Below are positions 48,064-57,524 of a stretch of 64,000 nucleotides of DNA, in pieces; position 1 is the first letter of the stretch; each line of letters opens with the position of its first letter. A program made the translations under genes and the position numbers. Source of the DNA: Lihuaxuella thermophila (GTDB lineage Bacteria > Bacillota > Bacilli > Thermoactinomycetales > Thermoactinomycetaceae); NCBI RefSeq assembly GCF_900110165.1, contig NZ_FOCQ01000001.1, positions 1-64,000 on the forward strand, given 5' to 3'. Under the pieces are notes generated by a model that saw only the letters and a program-made list of their open reading frames with translations, had not been told where the DNA came from and ran no database searches.

Positions 48064-49383
48064 ATGGAACAAGTACAAGTGGCTTTGCTGGGTTTGGGAA
48101 CCGTCGGGACAGGCGTATGGAAAATGCTGGTGAGCAACCAGGATGTGATCGCACGCCGCACCGGGAGGTTTTTCAATATTCAAACCATACTTGTGAGGGA
48201 TCTGAAGAAAAAGAGAAAAGTCAGCGGGATCGAACACTTGTTGACCAACGACTTTGAAGATGTGATGAAGAAGGACGTGCAGGTCATCATCGAGGCCATG
48301 GGGGGCATTGAGCCGGCTCGCACGTACATAAAGCGGGCTATTGAAAAAGGTTGCCACGTGATCACAGCCAATAAGGAACTGATGGCGGTTCATGGGGTCG
48401 AGCTGGAGCGGCTGGCCGGGCAAAACGGTGTCCAGCTCTTTTATGAAGCGAGTGTGGGCGGCGGAATTCCCGTGATCGGAACGCTGCAGCATTTTTTAAA
48501 AGCCAACCGCATCCATAAGATTTCCGGTATACTCAATGGAACGACCAACTACATTCTGACACAGATGGATCTTTATCACCGCGATTTTTCCGAAGCCCTG
48601 AAAGACGCTCAGGAAAAGGGATACGCAGAAGCAGATCCAACCGCTGATGTGGAAGGCCATGATCCTGTCCGCAAATTGGCCATTCTCATCCGTCTGGTGT
48701 TTGATGTCCATATTCCCGTTGAAGAAATTCCCTGTAAAGGAATCACCGATGTGACGGCAGCTGAACTCCAGTGCGCCCGGTCGCTCGGATATGCGGTCAA
48801 ATTGTTGGCCCAGGCGGAACAATACGGGGAAAACGGCCCCATCTCCTGTTCGGTGCATCCCACTCTGCTGCCTTTAAGCCACCCGTTAGCCAGTGTCCAT
48901 GATGTGTACAATGCCATTCACATTGAAGGGGATCAGATTCAAGACCTCACGCTCGTCGGTCAGGGGGCGGGCGAGCAGCCGACGGCCAGTGCCGTGGTGG
49001 AAGACTTATGCAATCTCGAGCGGTTGCCATCAGCCAAATTGCTTCCATCTGTCGAGCCGCTTTTGTTTTCGGCCGGAGAAAACAGTTGTACCCGGTTTGT
49101 CTTCGTTCAAACGGATGAACCCCTGTCCGACCGGGAACTTCCCGCGTTGAAGGACAGATGGGAGGCCTTGGGTGTTTCGCTGAAACAGTGGCATTTATCG
49201 GTTGAAAACGGAGAATCCCGGTTGGGGCTGCTGGTCACAGGCTGGGAAAAAGCGTTGGAAGAAGTGGCCTTATCCAAACTCGGGGCAGAGATCAAGCGCT
49301 TGGTGATCCGGCCCGTGGTGACGGTGAACGCTTTGTCGGCCGGGGAAGAAGTGAAATCCGAAGTCGGCGTGGTGTCCAACTGA
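48064..49383 (+). CDS. hom: Homoserine dehydrogenase
   Basis: A 439-residue enzyme that reduces aspartate semialdehyde to homoserine, shared by threonine and methionine synthesis. The NAD(P) motif 'LGLGTVGTGVW' and 'GILNGTTNYILTQM' are clear, followed by 'GYAEADPTADVEGHD' and a C-terminal ACT-like region. S-box control commits this copy to methionine. GGGAGGGAG precedes the ATG at 48064. Confidence 0.95.
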   Translation: MEQVQVALLGLGTVGTGVWKMLVSNQDVIARRTGRFFNIQTILVRDLKKKRKVSGIEHLLTNDFEDVMKKDVQVIIEAMGGIEPARTYIKRAIEKGCHVITANKELMAVHGVELERLAGQNGVQLFYEASVGGGIPVIGTLQHFLKANRIHKISGILNGTTNYILTQMDLYHRDFSEALKDAQEKGYAEADPTADVEGHDPVRKLAILIRLVFDVHIPVEEIPCKGITDVTAAELQCARSLGYAVKLLAQAEQYGENGPISCSVHPTLLPLSHPLASVHDVYNAIHIEGDQIQDLTLVGQGAGEQPTASAVVEDLCNLERLPSAKLLPSVEPLLFSAGENSCTRFVFVQTDEPLSDRELPALKDRWEALGVSLKQWHLSVENGESRLGLLVTGWEKALEEVALSKLGAEIKRLVIRPVVTVNALSAGEEVKSEVGVVSN

Positions 49384-49398
49384 TGGGATGAATCGCGA

Positions 49399-49440
49399 AG
49401 AGAAGTCACGACTCTCAGGAGGAGTGACTTCTCTAATTTT
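49399..49440 (+). terminator. Terminator of hom
   Basis: The stem agagaagtcac with gtgacttctct is followed by 'aatttt'. It also serves the convergent GNAT gene whose stop touches it. Confidence 0.88.
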
Positions 49441-49945
49441 AAAAGTCATTCAGATTGCTCCAGCCATAGGCCACTTCTTGAAAGGTCTTCTTCCCGATCG
49501 TCAGCGGCTGTGTGGCAATCTCCTTTCCGCCCAGTGCTTCATAAAAGCGGCGGGCCGGATTTTCGGCGAGCACCCAGACCAGAGCGGATGTCATGCCCTG
49601 CTGTTTTAACTCACCCAGCACGGCGGAGGCCAACTTTTTGCCAATTCCCTGTCCCTGGTATTCCTGGAGCAGATAGATGGCATACAGTTCGCCATCATAG
49701 GGGTAATCGTCGGATCGTTCCTTTCCTCCGCTGGCAAAGCCGACAATGTTTCCTTCCGCATGTTCCGCTACATAGACAATGGAGCGGTGGGTCAAGATCC
49801 GGTTCCATAGCTCTACCCGCTCCCCGAGATCGAAGTTGTCCAACACCTCATCATCAACGATCCCGCGGTAGGTGGTTTGCCAGCTCTTGATATGCACCCG
49901 GGCGATTTCTTCCGCATCCGAGGGATTTGCTTTGCGAATCCGCAT
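49439..49945 (-). CDS. GNAT-family N-acetyltransferase
   Basis: A 168-residue acetyltransferase. The acetyl-CoA loop is 'LLQEYQGQGIGKKLAS' and a C-terminal 'ENPARRFYEALGGKE' follows. Small-molecule or protein target unknown. The ATG at 49945 has ACGGAGAG upstream; an earlier in-frame start does not. Confidence 0.88.
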   Translation of the reverse strand: MRIRKANPSDAEEIARVHIKSWQTTYRGIVDDEVLDNFDLGERVELWNRILTHRSIVYVAEHAEGNIVGFASGGKERSDDYPYDGELYAIYLLQEYQGQGIGKKLASAVLGELKQQGMTSALVWVLAENPARRFYEALGGKEIATQPLTIGKKTFQEVAYGWSNLNDF

Positions 49946-50087
49946 AAGATCTCTCCGTTTCATCAATGGTTTACTTTATAAATACGGAAGAAAAAGTTTT
50001 TTTCCTGCCGTGATCTCTTCTCTAACAAGGGGTAGATTTTTCGGGTACAATAACATGTAAGAGATGAAATTGAGAGGAACTTGTCAG

Positions 50088-51485
50088 ATGTCAACAACCA
50101 AGCAGCGAAAAACAACGATCCATCTGCGGGAGGGTCAGGTGATCGAGCTTCCCATTCGCCGTCTCGGGATCAATGGGGAAGGAGTAGGGTTTTACCAAAA
50201 ACAGGTGGTCTTTGTGGACGGCGCCATACCGGGAGAAGAAGTGGTGGCGCGGATTACGCAGATTGACCGCAAGTTTGCCAAAGCCCGGCTTCTGAAGATC
50301 AAAAAGCGGTCCGCATACCGGGTGAAGCCGCCTTGTCCTGTCTATCAGGAGTGCGGGGGATGCCAGCTTCAGCACATCGACCGCAGGTTGCAGCTGCGCC
50401 TGAAAAGGGAGCTGGTGGAAGAAGCATTTGCCCGCTATACCCGGCTCACCGAGATTCCGATCGAAAAAACGGTCAGCATGGATGAACCGTGGGCGTACCG
50501 GAACAAGGCCCAGCTTCCGCTCAGGAGAATCGGCTCCCGGGTGGCGATGGGCATGTTTTCGGCAAGGTCGCACCGGCTGGTGGATGTGAGCGGTTGTCTC
50601 GTCCAACATCCCCTGGTCAATGAAACCCTGCACACGGCCCGCGAAGTGGTGGAACAGCTGAAGATTTCCATTTATGATGAACGCAAGCACAACGGTGTGT
50701 TACGCCATCTCGTCGCCAGGGTTTCTTTTGCCGCCGAAGAAGTGCAACTGGTGATCGTGACGCGAACGGAGTCGTTTCCTGAAGAGAACGAGTTTGTGGA
50801 AAAGATCAGGGCTCGGTTGCCCAGGGTAAAAAGTGTGATCCTGAACCACAATCCGAACAAAACATCGCTGGTGTTCGGCGAGCACAGCCGCTTGCTGTGG
50901 GGAAAGGAAAAGCTGGCGGAAAAACTGGGCGACCTGACTTATCTTTTGTCGGCCCGGGCATTTTTTCAGCTTAACCCGGTACAGACCGTCAAGTTGTATG
51001 AAGAAGTGAGAAAAGCGGCGAGGCTGACCGGAAAAGAGACCGTGGTCGATGCCTATTGCGGAGTTGGGACCATCGGTTTATGGCTGGCCAGGGATGCGAA
51101 ACGGGTGATCGGCATGGATACGGTTCCGGAAGCGATCGCCGATGCCAGGGAGAATGCCGCCCTCAACGGGATTAAACATGCCGAGTTTTATGTGGGTGAA
51201 GCAGAAGTGTTGCTCCCCCGCTGGGTGGAAGAGGGGCTGAAACCGGATGTGGTTGTGGCCGACCCGCCGCGCACCGGTCTGGGACAACCCTTGATCGACG
51301 CCTTGCTCAAAGTCAAAGTGCCGCGGTTTGTCTATGTTTCCTGCAATCCTTCCACACTGGCCAAAGATTGTGACCAGCTGTTGGAAGGAGGTTATCGCTT
51401 GCAGCGCGTCGTTCCTTTGGACATGTTCCCGCAAACGGCGCATGTGGAAACCGTCTGCGAGCTGGTCCGCAAGCCGCAATCATAA
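50088..51485 (+). CDS. rlmD: 23S rRNA (uracil-5-)-methyltransferase RlmD
   Basis: A 465-residue TrmA/RlmD-family methyltransferase. An N-terminal TRAM domain ('GINGEGVGFYQKQVVFVDGA'-type), an iron-sulfur motif 'CPVYQECGGCQ', the SAM site 'VDAYCGVGTIGLWLA', 'DPPRTGLG', and the catalytic cysteine of 'VYVSCNPSTLAKD'. The ATG at 50088 has GAGAGGA upstream. Several Firmicutes carry two paralogues; which uridine this one modifies is uncertain. Confidence 0.92.
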   Translation: MSTTKQRKTTIHLREGQVIELPIRRLGINGEGVGFYQKQVVFVDGAIPGEEVVARITQIDRKFAKARLLKIKKRSAYRVKPPCPVYQECGGCQLQHIDRRLQLRLKRELVEEAFARYTRLTEIPIEKTVSMDEPWAYRNKAQLPLRRIGSRVAMGMFSARSHRLVDVSGCLVQHPLVNETLHTAREVVEQLKISIYDERKHNGVLRHLVARVSFAAEEVQLVIVTRTESFPEENEFVEKIRARLPRVKSVILNHNPNKTSLVFGEHSRLLWGKEKLAEKLGDLTYLLSARAFFQLNPVQTVKLYEEVRKAARLTGKETVVDAYCGVGTIGLWLARDAKRVIGMDTVPEAIADARENAALNGIKHAEFYVGEAEVLLPRWVEEGLKPDVVVADPPRTGLGQPLIDALLKVKVPRFVYVSCNPSTLAKDCDQLLEGGYRLQRVVPLDMFPQTAHVETVCELVRKPQS

Positions 51486-51524
51486 ACACGGATGTCATCT
51501 CAAGAAACGGGAGCGAAGGAAACC

Positions 51525-52469
51525 ATGTATTCCATTGATTGGAGAAAAGGTTGGCAGGCAGGGCTGAAAACATCATGGGAACTGGCCAAAGTCGTGTTTC
51601 CCGTCACCCTGTTGGTACAATTGGTCAAACATACCCCATTGATGGGCTGGATCACGCAGGGGTTGGCTCCGTTCATGTCATGGATCGGTTTACCCGGGGA
51701 AGCGGCGATTCCGTTGGTATTGGGAAACATACTCAATCTGTATGCGGGAATCGGGGCTGTGTTAACCCTCGATCTCACTGTCAAACAAGTATTTATCATC
51801 GCGTTGATGCTCAGTTTTTCACATAATCTGCTGATTGAATCCGCCTTGTGCAAAAGAGTGGGGGTAGCCACCTGGGTGGTGCTCCTGGTCCGGATGGGGC
51901 TGGCCGTCTTATCCGCGCTACTGATTCACTGGCTCTGGATCGGAGGAAATGAGCGGGCCGTATTCGCCGGAATCACTCCTCAAGAGTCGGAGCCGGCGGG
52001 TTGGTTCCAGATCGCGCAGGGAGCACTGGTAACGGCGGCTCAGGGGGTGATCACGCTGGTCGTGATTGTCATTCCGCTCATGATGTTGATTCAAATTCTC
52101 AAGGATTTGCGCTTTCTGGATTGGCTGTCGAAGGGGGTTGCTCCGCTGCTCCGTCCGTTTGGCATCGCTCCCCGCGGAGCGGTGACTCTGGCGAGCGGCT
52201 TGCTGGTCGGGCTGTTTTTTGGTGCCGGGATCATTATTCAACAGGCGGAAGAACAATCGTTTTCCAGGCGGGATATTCATCTGCTGATCATTTTTTTGGC
52301 GGCTTGTCATGCGGTGATTGAAGATACGCTCATCTTTGTGCCGCTGGGCATCCCGGTTCTCCATCTGTTATGGATTCGATTCCTGGCGGCGGTCATCGTC
52401 ACACTCCTGGTGGCGCGCTTCTGGAAAACTCCCGCGGTGCAGCCGGTGGCCGCGGTGTCAGGTAAATAG
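51525..52469 (+). CDS. Nucleoside-recognition (Gate) domain membrane protein, spore-maturation-like
   Basis: A 314-residue membrane protein with about eight helices and two copies of the Gate/nucleoside-recognition fold ('FSHNLLIESALCKRVG' and 'FLAACHAVIEDTLIFVPLG'). It resembles the SpmA/SpmB spore maturation pair fused or YjiH/YjiG-type proteins; transported substrate unknown. The ATG at 51525 follows GGGAGCGAAGGA; an ATG 33 bases upstream has no site. It follows rlmD by about 40 bases. Confidence 0.75.
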   Translation: MYSIDWRKGWQAGLKTSWELAKVVFPVTLLVQLVKHTPLMGWITQGLAPFMSWIGLPGEAAIPLVLGNILNLYAGIGAVLTLDLTVKQVFIIALMLSFSHNLLIESALCKRVGVATWVVLLVRMGLAVLSALLIHWLWIGGNERAVFAGITPQESEPAGWFQIAQGALVTAAQGVITLVVIVIPLMMLIQILKDLRFLDWLSKGVAPLLRPFGIAPRGAVTLASGLLVGLFFGAGIIIQQAEEQSFSRRDIHLLIIFLAACHAVIEDTLIFVPLGIPVLHLLWIRFLAAVIVTLLVARFWKTPAVQPVAAVSGK

Positions 52470-52483
52470 GAATCCATCAAAAT

Positions 52484-52516
52484 GAGAGGCAGGCGGAAAA
52501 CCTGCCTCTCTTCTCG
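52484..52516 (+). terminator. Terminator
   Basis: The perfect 10-bp stem gagaggcagg/cctgcctctc is followed by 'ttctcgttt'. The 228 bases beyond are AT-rich and show no gene. Confidence 0.88.
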
Positions 52517-52744
52517 TTTCATGCGATGGATGATGATAAAATTTTGATTTGTGGTTCAATTAGCAGGAAATGGCTATCTTTTTATCGAAATAAATTTAAT
52601 AAAAATAAAAATTTATTCTCATTCGAAATGGATTGAAAGAGAAATCCGTTGGATGGATTTCAGGATTGGACAACCTTCCTTTTTTATTATTCTCCATTAA
52701 AAAACGGAGGCATCTGAACCATTTTCTCGGAAAGGGTTGAATCT

Positions 52745-53233
52745 ATGGAGTACATCTTTCGAACAATAAAACCATCTGACGCACCCCTTCTACAGGAATT
52801 TTTGTACCTGGCGATCTATGTACCGGAAGGAGAACAACCCCCGGCCAGAGAGATTGTGGAACGGCCTGAACTCAGCCGATACCTGGAAAATTGGGGCCAA
52901 CCCGGAGATATCGGTTTTATTGCCGAATTGCGAAAAAACTCCCAACCGATCGGCGCCGCATGGTTCCGCCAATTCAGCAAGGAGAAACCGGGTTACGGGT
53001 TTGTCGCCGAAAATATCCCCGAATTATCCATCGCCGTATTGCCCGAATACCGCAGGCAAGGATTGGGAAGGGACCTCTTGACCCGCTTGATCCATCAAGC
53101 GAGACTGGAAGGATTCCCCGGCCTCTCCCTCAGCGTAAGCAAACAAAATCCGGCCATCCGCCTGTATGAACGGCTCGATTTTAAACCCGTCCGCGATTTG
53201 GGCGATACACAAGTGATGCAACGGGTATTTTGA
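52745..53233 (+). CDS. GNAT-family N-acetyltransferase
   Basis: A 162-residue acetyltransferase. 'VLPEYRRQGLGRDLLTRLI' is the acetyl-CoA loop and 'NPAIRLYERLDFKPV' the C-terminal motif. AAGGG precedes the ATG. It is monocistronic; target unknown. Confidence 0.87.
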   Translation: MEYIFRTIKPSDAPLLQEFLYLAIYVPEGEQPPAREIVERPELSRYLENWGQPGDIGFIAELRKNSQPIGAAWFRQFSKEKPGYGFVAENIPELSIAVLPEYRRQGLGRDLLTRLIHQARLEGFPGLSLSVSKQNPAIRLYERLDFKPVRDLGDTQVMQRVF

Positions 53234-53392
53234 ACCGGAAAAGGTGTGGAGACGAAAAAACAGGGGAGAATTCTCCCTGGACTTGACCCCGATATTTGAT
53301 CCCGATATCCAGCCTCGAAAGAGAGATACAACGAAAGATAGCCCAGTTTTTAGTTTTCAATCCATGTTGACTTTTTTTGAGCGTTTGCCCGT

Positions 53393-53421
53393 TTGACACG
53401 AGGCTGGATGTCAATTAAAAT
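53393..53421 (+). promoter_or_regulatory. Promoter of the ABC-F leader
   Basis: TTGACA (53393-53398), a 17-base spacer and TAAAAT (53416-53421); transcription would start near 53428. Confidence 0.8.
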
Positions 53422-53427
53422 AGTTTC

Positions 53428-53664
53428 AAACATATGATACGGAAAGGAACGGTACTTCGAGCGATGGACAACTAATCCTACTTTACCGAAGCGAAATTTC
53501 AGTGGTTAGAAATTTGCTTTCCGGAGTAGGATTCGTATGCCCAAAATTCGAGGTGCTGTTTTTTTGTGCCCATTTGCCCGTTGATCCAGATCGCGGGATC
53601 ATCGCGTTTTTTGGGTGCATTTTTTGGGATATGAATGCCTCTCTGGAATCAGGGAGGTTTTTTT
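53428..53664 (+). promoter_or_regulatory. Antibiotic-type attenuator leader with 3-codon upstream ORF
   Basis: Downstream of the promoter a GGAAAGGAAC site is followed by ATG-GAC-AAC-TAA at 53464-53475. The stop codon overlaps the left arm of a helix (aatcctact 53474-53482 with agtaggatt 53525-53533) enclosing a long hairpin (53486-53524). Two terminator-like hairpins follow; the last (cctctctg/cagggagg plus eight T, 53638-53664) contains the ribosome site of the gene itself. This matches ribosome-stalling attenuators of ABC-F and other ribosome-protection genes. Confidence 0.7.
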
Positions 53665-55270
53665 ATGTTTGTGTTAGAGGCATATCAGGTGAAAAAATGG
53701 CTGGGCGATCGCTTGCTTTTTTCAATGGACCGGTTGCAAGTGGAAACAGGGCAAAAAATCGGTGTTGTCGGGGTCAACGGAGCCGGCAAAACCACCTTGC
53801 TGCGGGTGCTGGCCGGGGAAGAGCCGGCTGATGAGGGGGACATTTGCCGCCGGGGGACGGTTGGCTGGATTCGCCAGTGGATGATCCGGACTCCCCGGAA
53901 AAAGATCCGATGCCAATGAGCGGGGGAGAGCGGACGAGGCAGAAAGTGATCAGCGCTTTGGCGGAGAAACCGGCCCTGCTCCTGGCCGATGAGCCGACCA
54001 GCCACCTGGACGCGGAGGCAGTCGAATGGCTGGAAAAAGAGCTGTCCCGTTACCCGGGAGCCCTCCTGCTGATTTCCCACGACCGCGCTTTATTGGATGC
54101 TGTATGCAGCAAAATCCTGGAGGTGGAAAACGGGCAAATCACCGTTTATCAGGGAAACTACAGCGATTACCGGCGGCAGAAGGAAGAGCAGTTGGAGCGT
54201 TCCCGGTTTGAGTATGAACAATATGTGGCGGAGAAAAAGAGGCTGACACAGGTGGTGATGGACAAAAAGCAAAAAGCCCGGTCCATGGAAAAGCCGCCAA
54301 AGGGGATGAGCCCGTCTGAAGCCAGGTTGATCTCCAATAAACAAAAAGCGAATTCCGCCAGGGCAAAGGTGGAAAAACAGGCCCGGGCGATCCAATCAAG
54401 GATCGAAAAGCTGCCCAAAAAGGAGAAGCCGGTCGAACTGCCGACGGTTCAATTCGATTTGGATGTCTATCGGCCGATTGAGGGAAAAAACGCTCTCCGG
54501 CTGGAACGCCTGAGCAAGCGTTTCGGGAAGAAAGAACTGTTTCATCAGCTTACCTGCACCATCCCATCCGGCAAGAAAGTAGCGGTCCTCGGCAAAAACG
54601 GGGCCGGAAAGTCCACTTTGCTGCAGATGATCGCTTCTCAGGCGGCAGGAGTTCATCAGGCTCCCTTGGCTAAAATCGGTTACTTTCACCAGCAGTTGGC
54701 CAATCTCGATGAAGAGCGTTCCATCCTCAATAATGTGCAGGGAAGCAGTCCCTATTCGGAAACCCTGATCCGTACCGTGCTCGCGCGTCTCCTGTTTCCC
54801 CGCGAAGCCGTATATAAGCCGGTCCGCGTTTTAAGCGGAGGGGAAAAGGTGAAAGTGGCGCTGGCCAAGGTGTTTTTGAGCGATGCCAACCTGCTCTTGC
54901 TGGATGAGCCGACCAATTTTTTGGATATCTTTACCCGTGAAGAACTGGAAAAGGTGCTGCGCGCTTATCCCGGAACCATCCTCTTTGCCTCGCACGACCG
55001 TTGGTTCATCCGGAAACTGGCTGATCATCTGCTCATTTTAAACGAGGGAACAGCCACCTATTTTACGGGGAACTATGACGAATATCTGGAAAGCCAACAA
55101 CGAAAAGCCGCTCTTCCGAACAGGAACGAAAAGAGCGTCTGCTGTCTTTGGAAACGGAGCTGACTGAAATTCTCGGGCGTTTGTCCATGCCGCAAAAGGG
55201 GGATGATGTCGAGCGGTTGGAGCAGAGGTATCAGGAGTTGTTAAAAGAAATCAGGAGGTTGAGAAAGTAA
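53665..55270 (+). pseudogene. ABC-F (ARE-type) ribosome protection protein, two frameshifts
   Basis: Pieces of one ABC-F ATPase lie in three frames. Piece 1 starts at 53665 with Walker A 'GVNGAGKTTLL' and runs on into a spurious stop (53919). Piece 2 (usable from about 53885 to 55130) has 'MSGGERTRQ', 'LLADEPTSHLDA', a charged linker and a complete second half ('GKNGAGKSTLLQM', 'VLSGGEKVKVA', 'LLLLDEPTNFLD'). Piece 3 (to stop 55270) is the usual C-terminal coiled coil ('ERLLSLETELTEILGRLS'). Shifts fall near 53880-53900 and 55105-55130. It is related to VmlR/Msr proteins that displace drugs from the ribosome. It is inactive unless the shifts are sequencing errors. Confidence 0.82.
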
Positions 55271-55406
55271 AATCAGGCTCCCAAACGGGGGCATTTATTC
55301 ATGGAAAGGACTTCGAGGATGGATCGCCGGTGCTTCTTGAATCATCCCGGTCCGGAGCGGATCTGTTTTTATGAACCCATTTTTTTCGGAAAGAGGAATA
55401 AATAAG

Positions 55407-55424
55407 ACAATATTAGCATATTGT
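55407..55424. promoter_or_regulatory. Inverted repeat, likely operator of the TumA/TumE-like pair
   Basis: ACAATAT and ATATTGT form a perfect 7-bp inverted repeat with a 4-base spacer, about 60 bases before the first gene. Nearby 'gtatagtatac' is a second palindromic run. Autoregulation by the HTH protein is inferred. Confidence 0.5.
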
Positions 55425-55483
55425 ATAGTATACAGTATTGATTAAATGTAAACCGTATTTTAGAATAGGAGGTAAAGGAGGGG

Positions 55484-56239
55484 ATGCGATTGAGCACAGA
55501 AGTGTTGGCGCTAACAGAAAAACAAATCAATCAAGCTTTTGAAGAGCGAAACATCCCCATGCTTGAAAAAGAAACGATCTTTATACTCAACAACCTGGCC
55601 TTTAACCTGGCCGAGAGATATTCCGATATTCTCCATTTAATCAAACCGATGCGGGTACGAATTCGGAAAGAGCCGGAATTTATCCTGAAAGAAGACTTTC
55701 TTTCCTCGCTGAAAAAGATGTTGTTTCTGACCGAACGCATTTTTCAGGAGCCCGTGGATTTCTCGGAGTTAAAACTGAGCGTGGATTCGTGGTTTTACGA
55801 GATCACATCGGATGGAACATTAGTCTTTCACTACAAACCCGATCACTTGCTCTCGATTACGGACGCGGCTGAACAACTCGGGGTTTCCAGAGCGATGATG
55901 TACAAATATATGGACCGGGGACTGGAAACGGTAGGGGAAAAGGGGAGCCAGAAGATTCCGAAGCATATGTTGGAAGCTTGGAAAAATCCTGCTTTGGCAT
56001 TTCAAATGCAGTGGATTTACCAAGTGAAAAAATCCAGAACGCAAAGTGTCGAGGAAAAACTGGAGTCGATCAACAAACAGATTGCCGAGTATGAAAAAGA
56101 GTATCGGGGAACCTTCTATCAGCTGTTCGGCGGTTTGGATGATCATGAAATCGATGGCATGTCGGAAGCGGTAGATATTGCTGACTGGAAAGAGCTTGAG
56201 AAAGAGAAGCAAAGACTCCTTTCTCAGCTGAACGGGTGA
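55484..56239 (+). CDS. HTH-domain protein, putative TumA-like antitoxin
   Basis: A 251-residue protein. A helix-turn-helix of the excisionase/MerR kind sits near residues 125-165 ('LLSITDAAEQLGVSRAMMYKYMDRG'-type), after a helical N-terminal 120 residues and before a coiled coil at the C-terminus. Standing four bases before a DUF6516/TumE-like gene, it is probably the antitoxin and repressor. Two ribosome sites (AGGAGGT, AAAGGAGGGG) lie before the ATG. The N-terminal region is longer than in typical antitoxins. Confidence 0.6.
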   Translation: MRLSTEVLALTEKQINQAFEERNIPMLEKETIFILNNLAFNLAERYSDILHLIKPMRVRIRKEPEFILKEDFLSSLKKMLFLTERIFQEPVDFSELKLSVDSWFYEITSDGTLVFHYKPDHLLSITDAAEQLGVSRAMMYKYMDRGLETVGEKGSQKIPKHMLEAWKNPALAFQMQWIYQVKKSRTQSVEEKLESINKQIAEYEKEYRGTFYQLFGGLDDHEIDGMSEAVDIADWKELEKEKQRLLSQLNG

Positions 56240-56243
56240 GCAG

Positions 56244-56660
56244 ATGGTCCAATATACCAAGTATGTCGCCCTGATCAACAAGTACAGCCCGTATATCGCC
56301 GCTCCCCCGCTACTTGATTTGGAATCGGATGCTGCCACCGGAGTCACAAAGGTGAGAATCAACCTTCAATTTATCCCTCATCCCGTCTACGGAAAGACCA
56401 AATTCCGCATAAGGGAGAGGTATGATTCCGGTGGCAACTTGTTTTTTTACCGGTATTGCTGGGAAATCAACAAAAGACCCACCGGTCATATCACGGCTTG
56501 GGAAAATGAACATAATCACGGACTTCCCACCGATCCGCACCACCATCATCATGTCCCGTTTGACCGGAAACAAGTTCAGGCGAACCCGAATGTCAGATCT
56601 TTGGAGGACGCATTCAACGCAATCATTCCTTACATCATTTCAGGAAAAGCTTATCCGTAG
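56244..56660 (+). CDS. TumE/DUF6516-like putative toxin
   Basis: A 138-residue protein with the pattern of DUF6516 (TumE) toxins: 'RERYDSGGNLFFYRYCWE', then 'GHITAWENEHNHGLPTDPHHHHH' (aspartate/histidine-rich) and 'ANPNVRSLEDAFNAI' at the end. Members are candidate RNA-modifying or RNA-cleaving toxins. It follows the HTH gene by four bases with a weak site, as expected of a toxin made in smaller amounts. A terminator follows. Confidence 0.6.
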   Translation: MVQYTKYVALINKYSPYIAAPPLLDLESDAATGVTKVRINLQFIPHPVYGKTKFRIRERYDSGGNLFFYRYCWEINKRPTGHITAWENEHNHGLPTDPHHHHHVPFDRKQVQANPNVRSLEDAFNAIIPYIISGKAYP

Positions 56661-56701
56661 ACGACGCAGCCCGCGGGAAAGTCCGCTCTTGTGTGGAATG
56701 G

Positions 56702-56735
56702 AAAAAGACAGGCGAAAAAGACCTGTCTTTTTTGT
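56702..56735. terminator. Terminator after the toxin-antitoxin pair
   Basis: The stem aaaagacagg/cctgtctttt with A and T flanks lies between the toxin-like gene and the convergent membrane protein gene. Confidence 0.88.
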
Positions 56736-56742
56736 TTCTATG

Positions 56743-57234
56743 TTATGCTGAGCGTGTTTGGGTTTCCTGCTGCATGTAGCTGCCCCTGCCGGGAATGGAC
56801 AGTGTCTTCAGGGCCATTAGCCACCCTGTCAGAGAAAGAAGATGACGGCCGTGGTTCATCAACATCCATTGGGACAGCACGGCATCCACCTCTGCTTGTG
56901 ACAGGCCTTCAGCGCCCATCAGTCCGGCCATTGTGGGAATGAAGTACGAAAATGTTGCCAGCCGTTCGGCGATGACGACCACCACTGCTGCCAGGTACCA
57001 GCCACGTCTCGGCCCCCGCGTTTTCCAGGCGGCGACCGCATTGGCTATAGTGAGCAGGGTGAGCGGCACCGTCGTCACATAGACCCAGAACAAAAGCCCC
57101 GTGTTTGGCCATGTTTCCGGAGGAGTGCCCGCCCATTCAGGAACGACTACCCTGCTCTCGTAAAGCCCTGCGCCGAACGCAATGCCAAGATTAATGACAA
57201 ACAGCCACAGCAACGCTTCCTTCAGTCTCCTCAT
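56743..57234 (-). CDS. Four-helix membrane protein (DUF1772-like)
   Basis: A 163-residue protein with four predicted membrane helices. 'FGAGLYESRVVVPEWAG' near the start and 'ERLATFSYFIPTMAGLMG' in the middle recall the DUF1772/anthrone-oxygenase-like group, but function is unknown. AAGGGGGT precedes the ATG at 57234. Single-gene unit. Confidence 0.65.
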   Translation of the reverse strand: MRRLKEALLWLFVINLGIAFGAGLYESRVVVPEWAGTPPETWPNTGLLFWVYVTTVPLTLLTIANAVAAWKTRGPRRGWYLAAVVVVIAERLATFSYFIPTMAGLMGAEGLSQAEVDAVLSQWMLMNHGRHLLSLTGWLMALKTLSIPGRGSYMQQETQTRSA

Positions 57235-57524
57235 TGATAGACCCCCTTCGTACCAATATTCAGAAATGACTTCACATATATAACTTATCAAACATGAACA
57301 ATCCTACCATCCTACTTCGGAAGGATTGTTATCTGAGACTCAGGTCTGAGGGGAATTGCCCGAGGTCATGCGCAAGATCATTTCAAAAGCGATAGTCTGA
57401 TTTGAATGAAAAACAAGAAGGTTTTCCTGTCTCTGTAATTTTCTGTAGTAAATGAAAGGAACAATATTTATCGAATAGATAAAAGAGGGGGAATGATTAA
57501 CTTTCAGCAAAGGGAAGATCGAAA

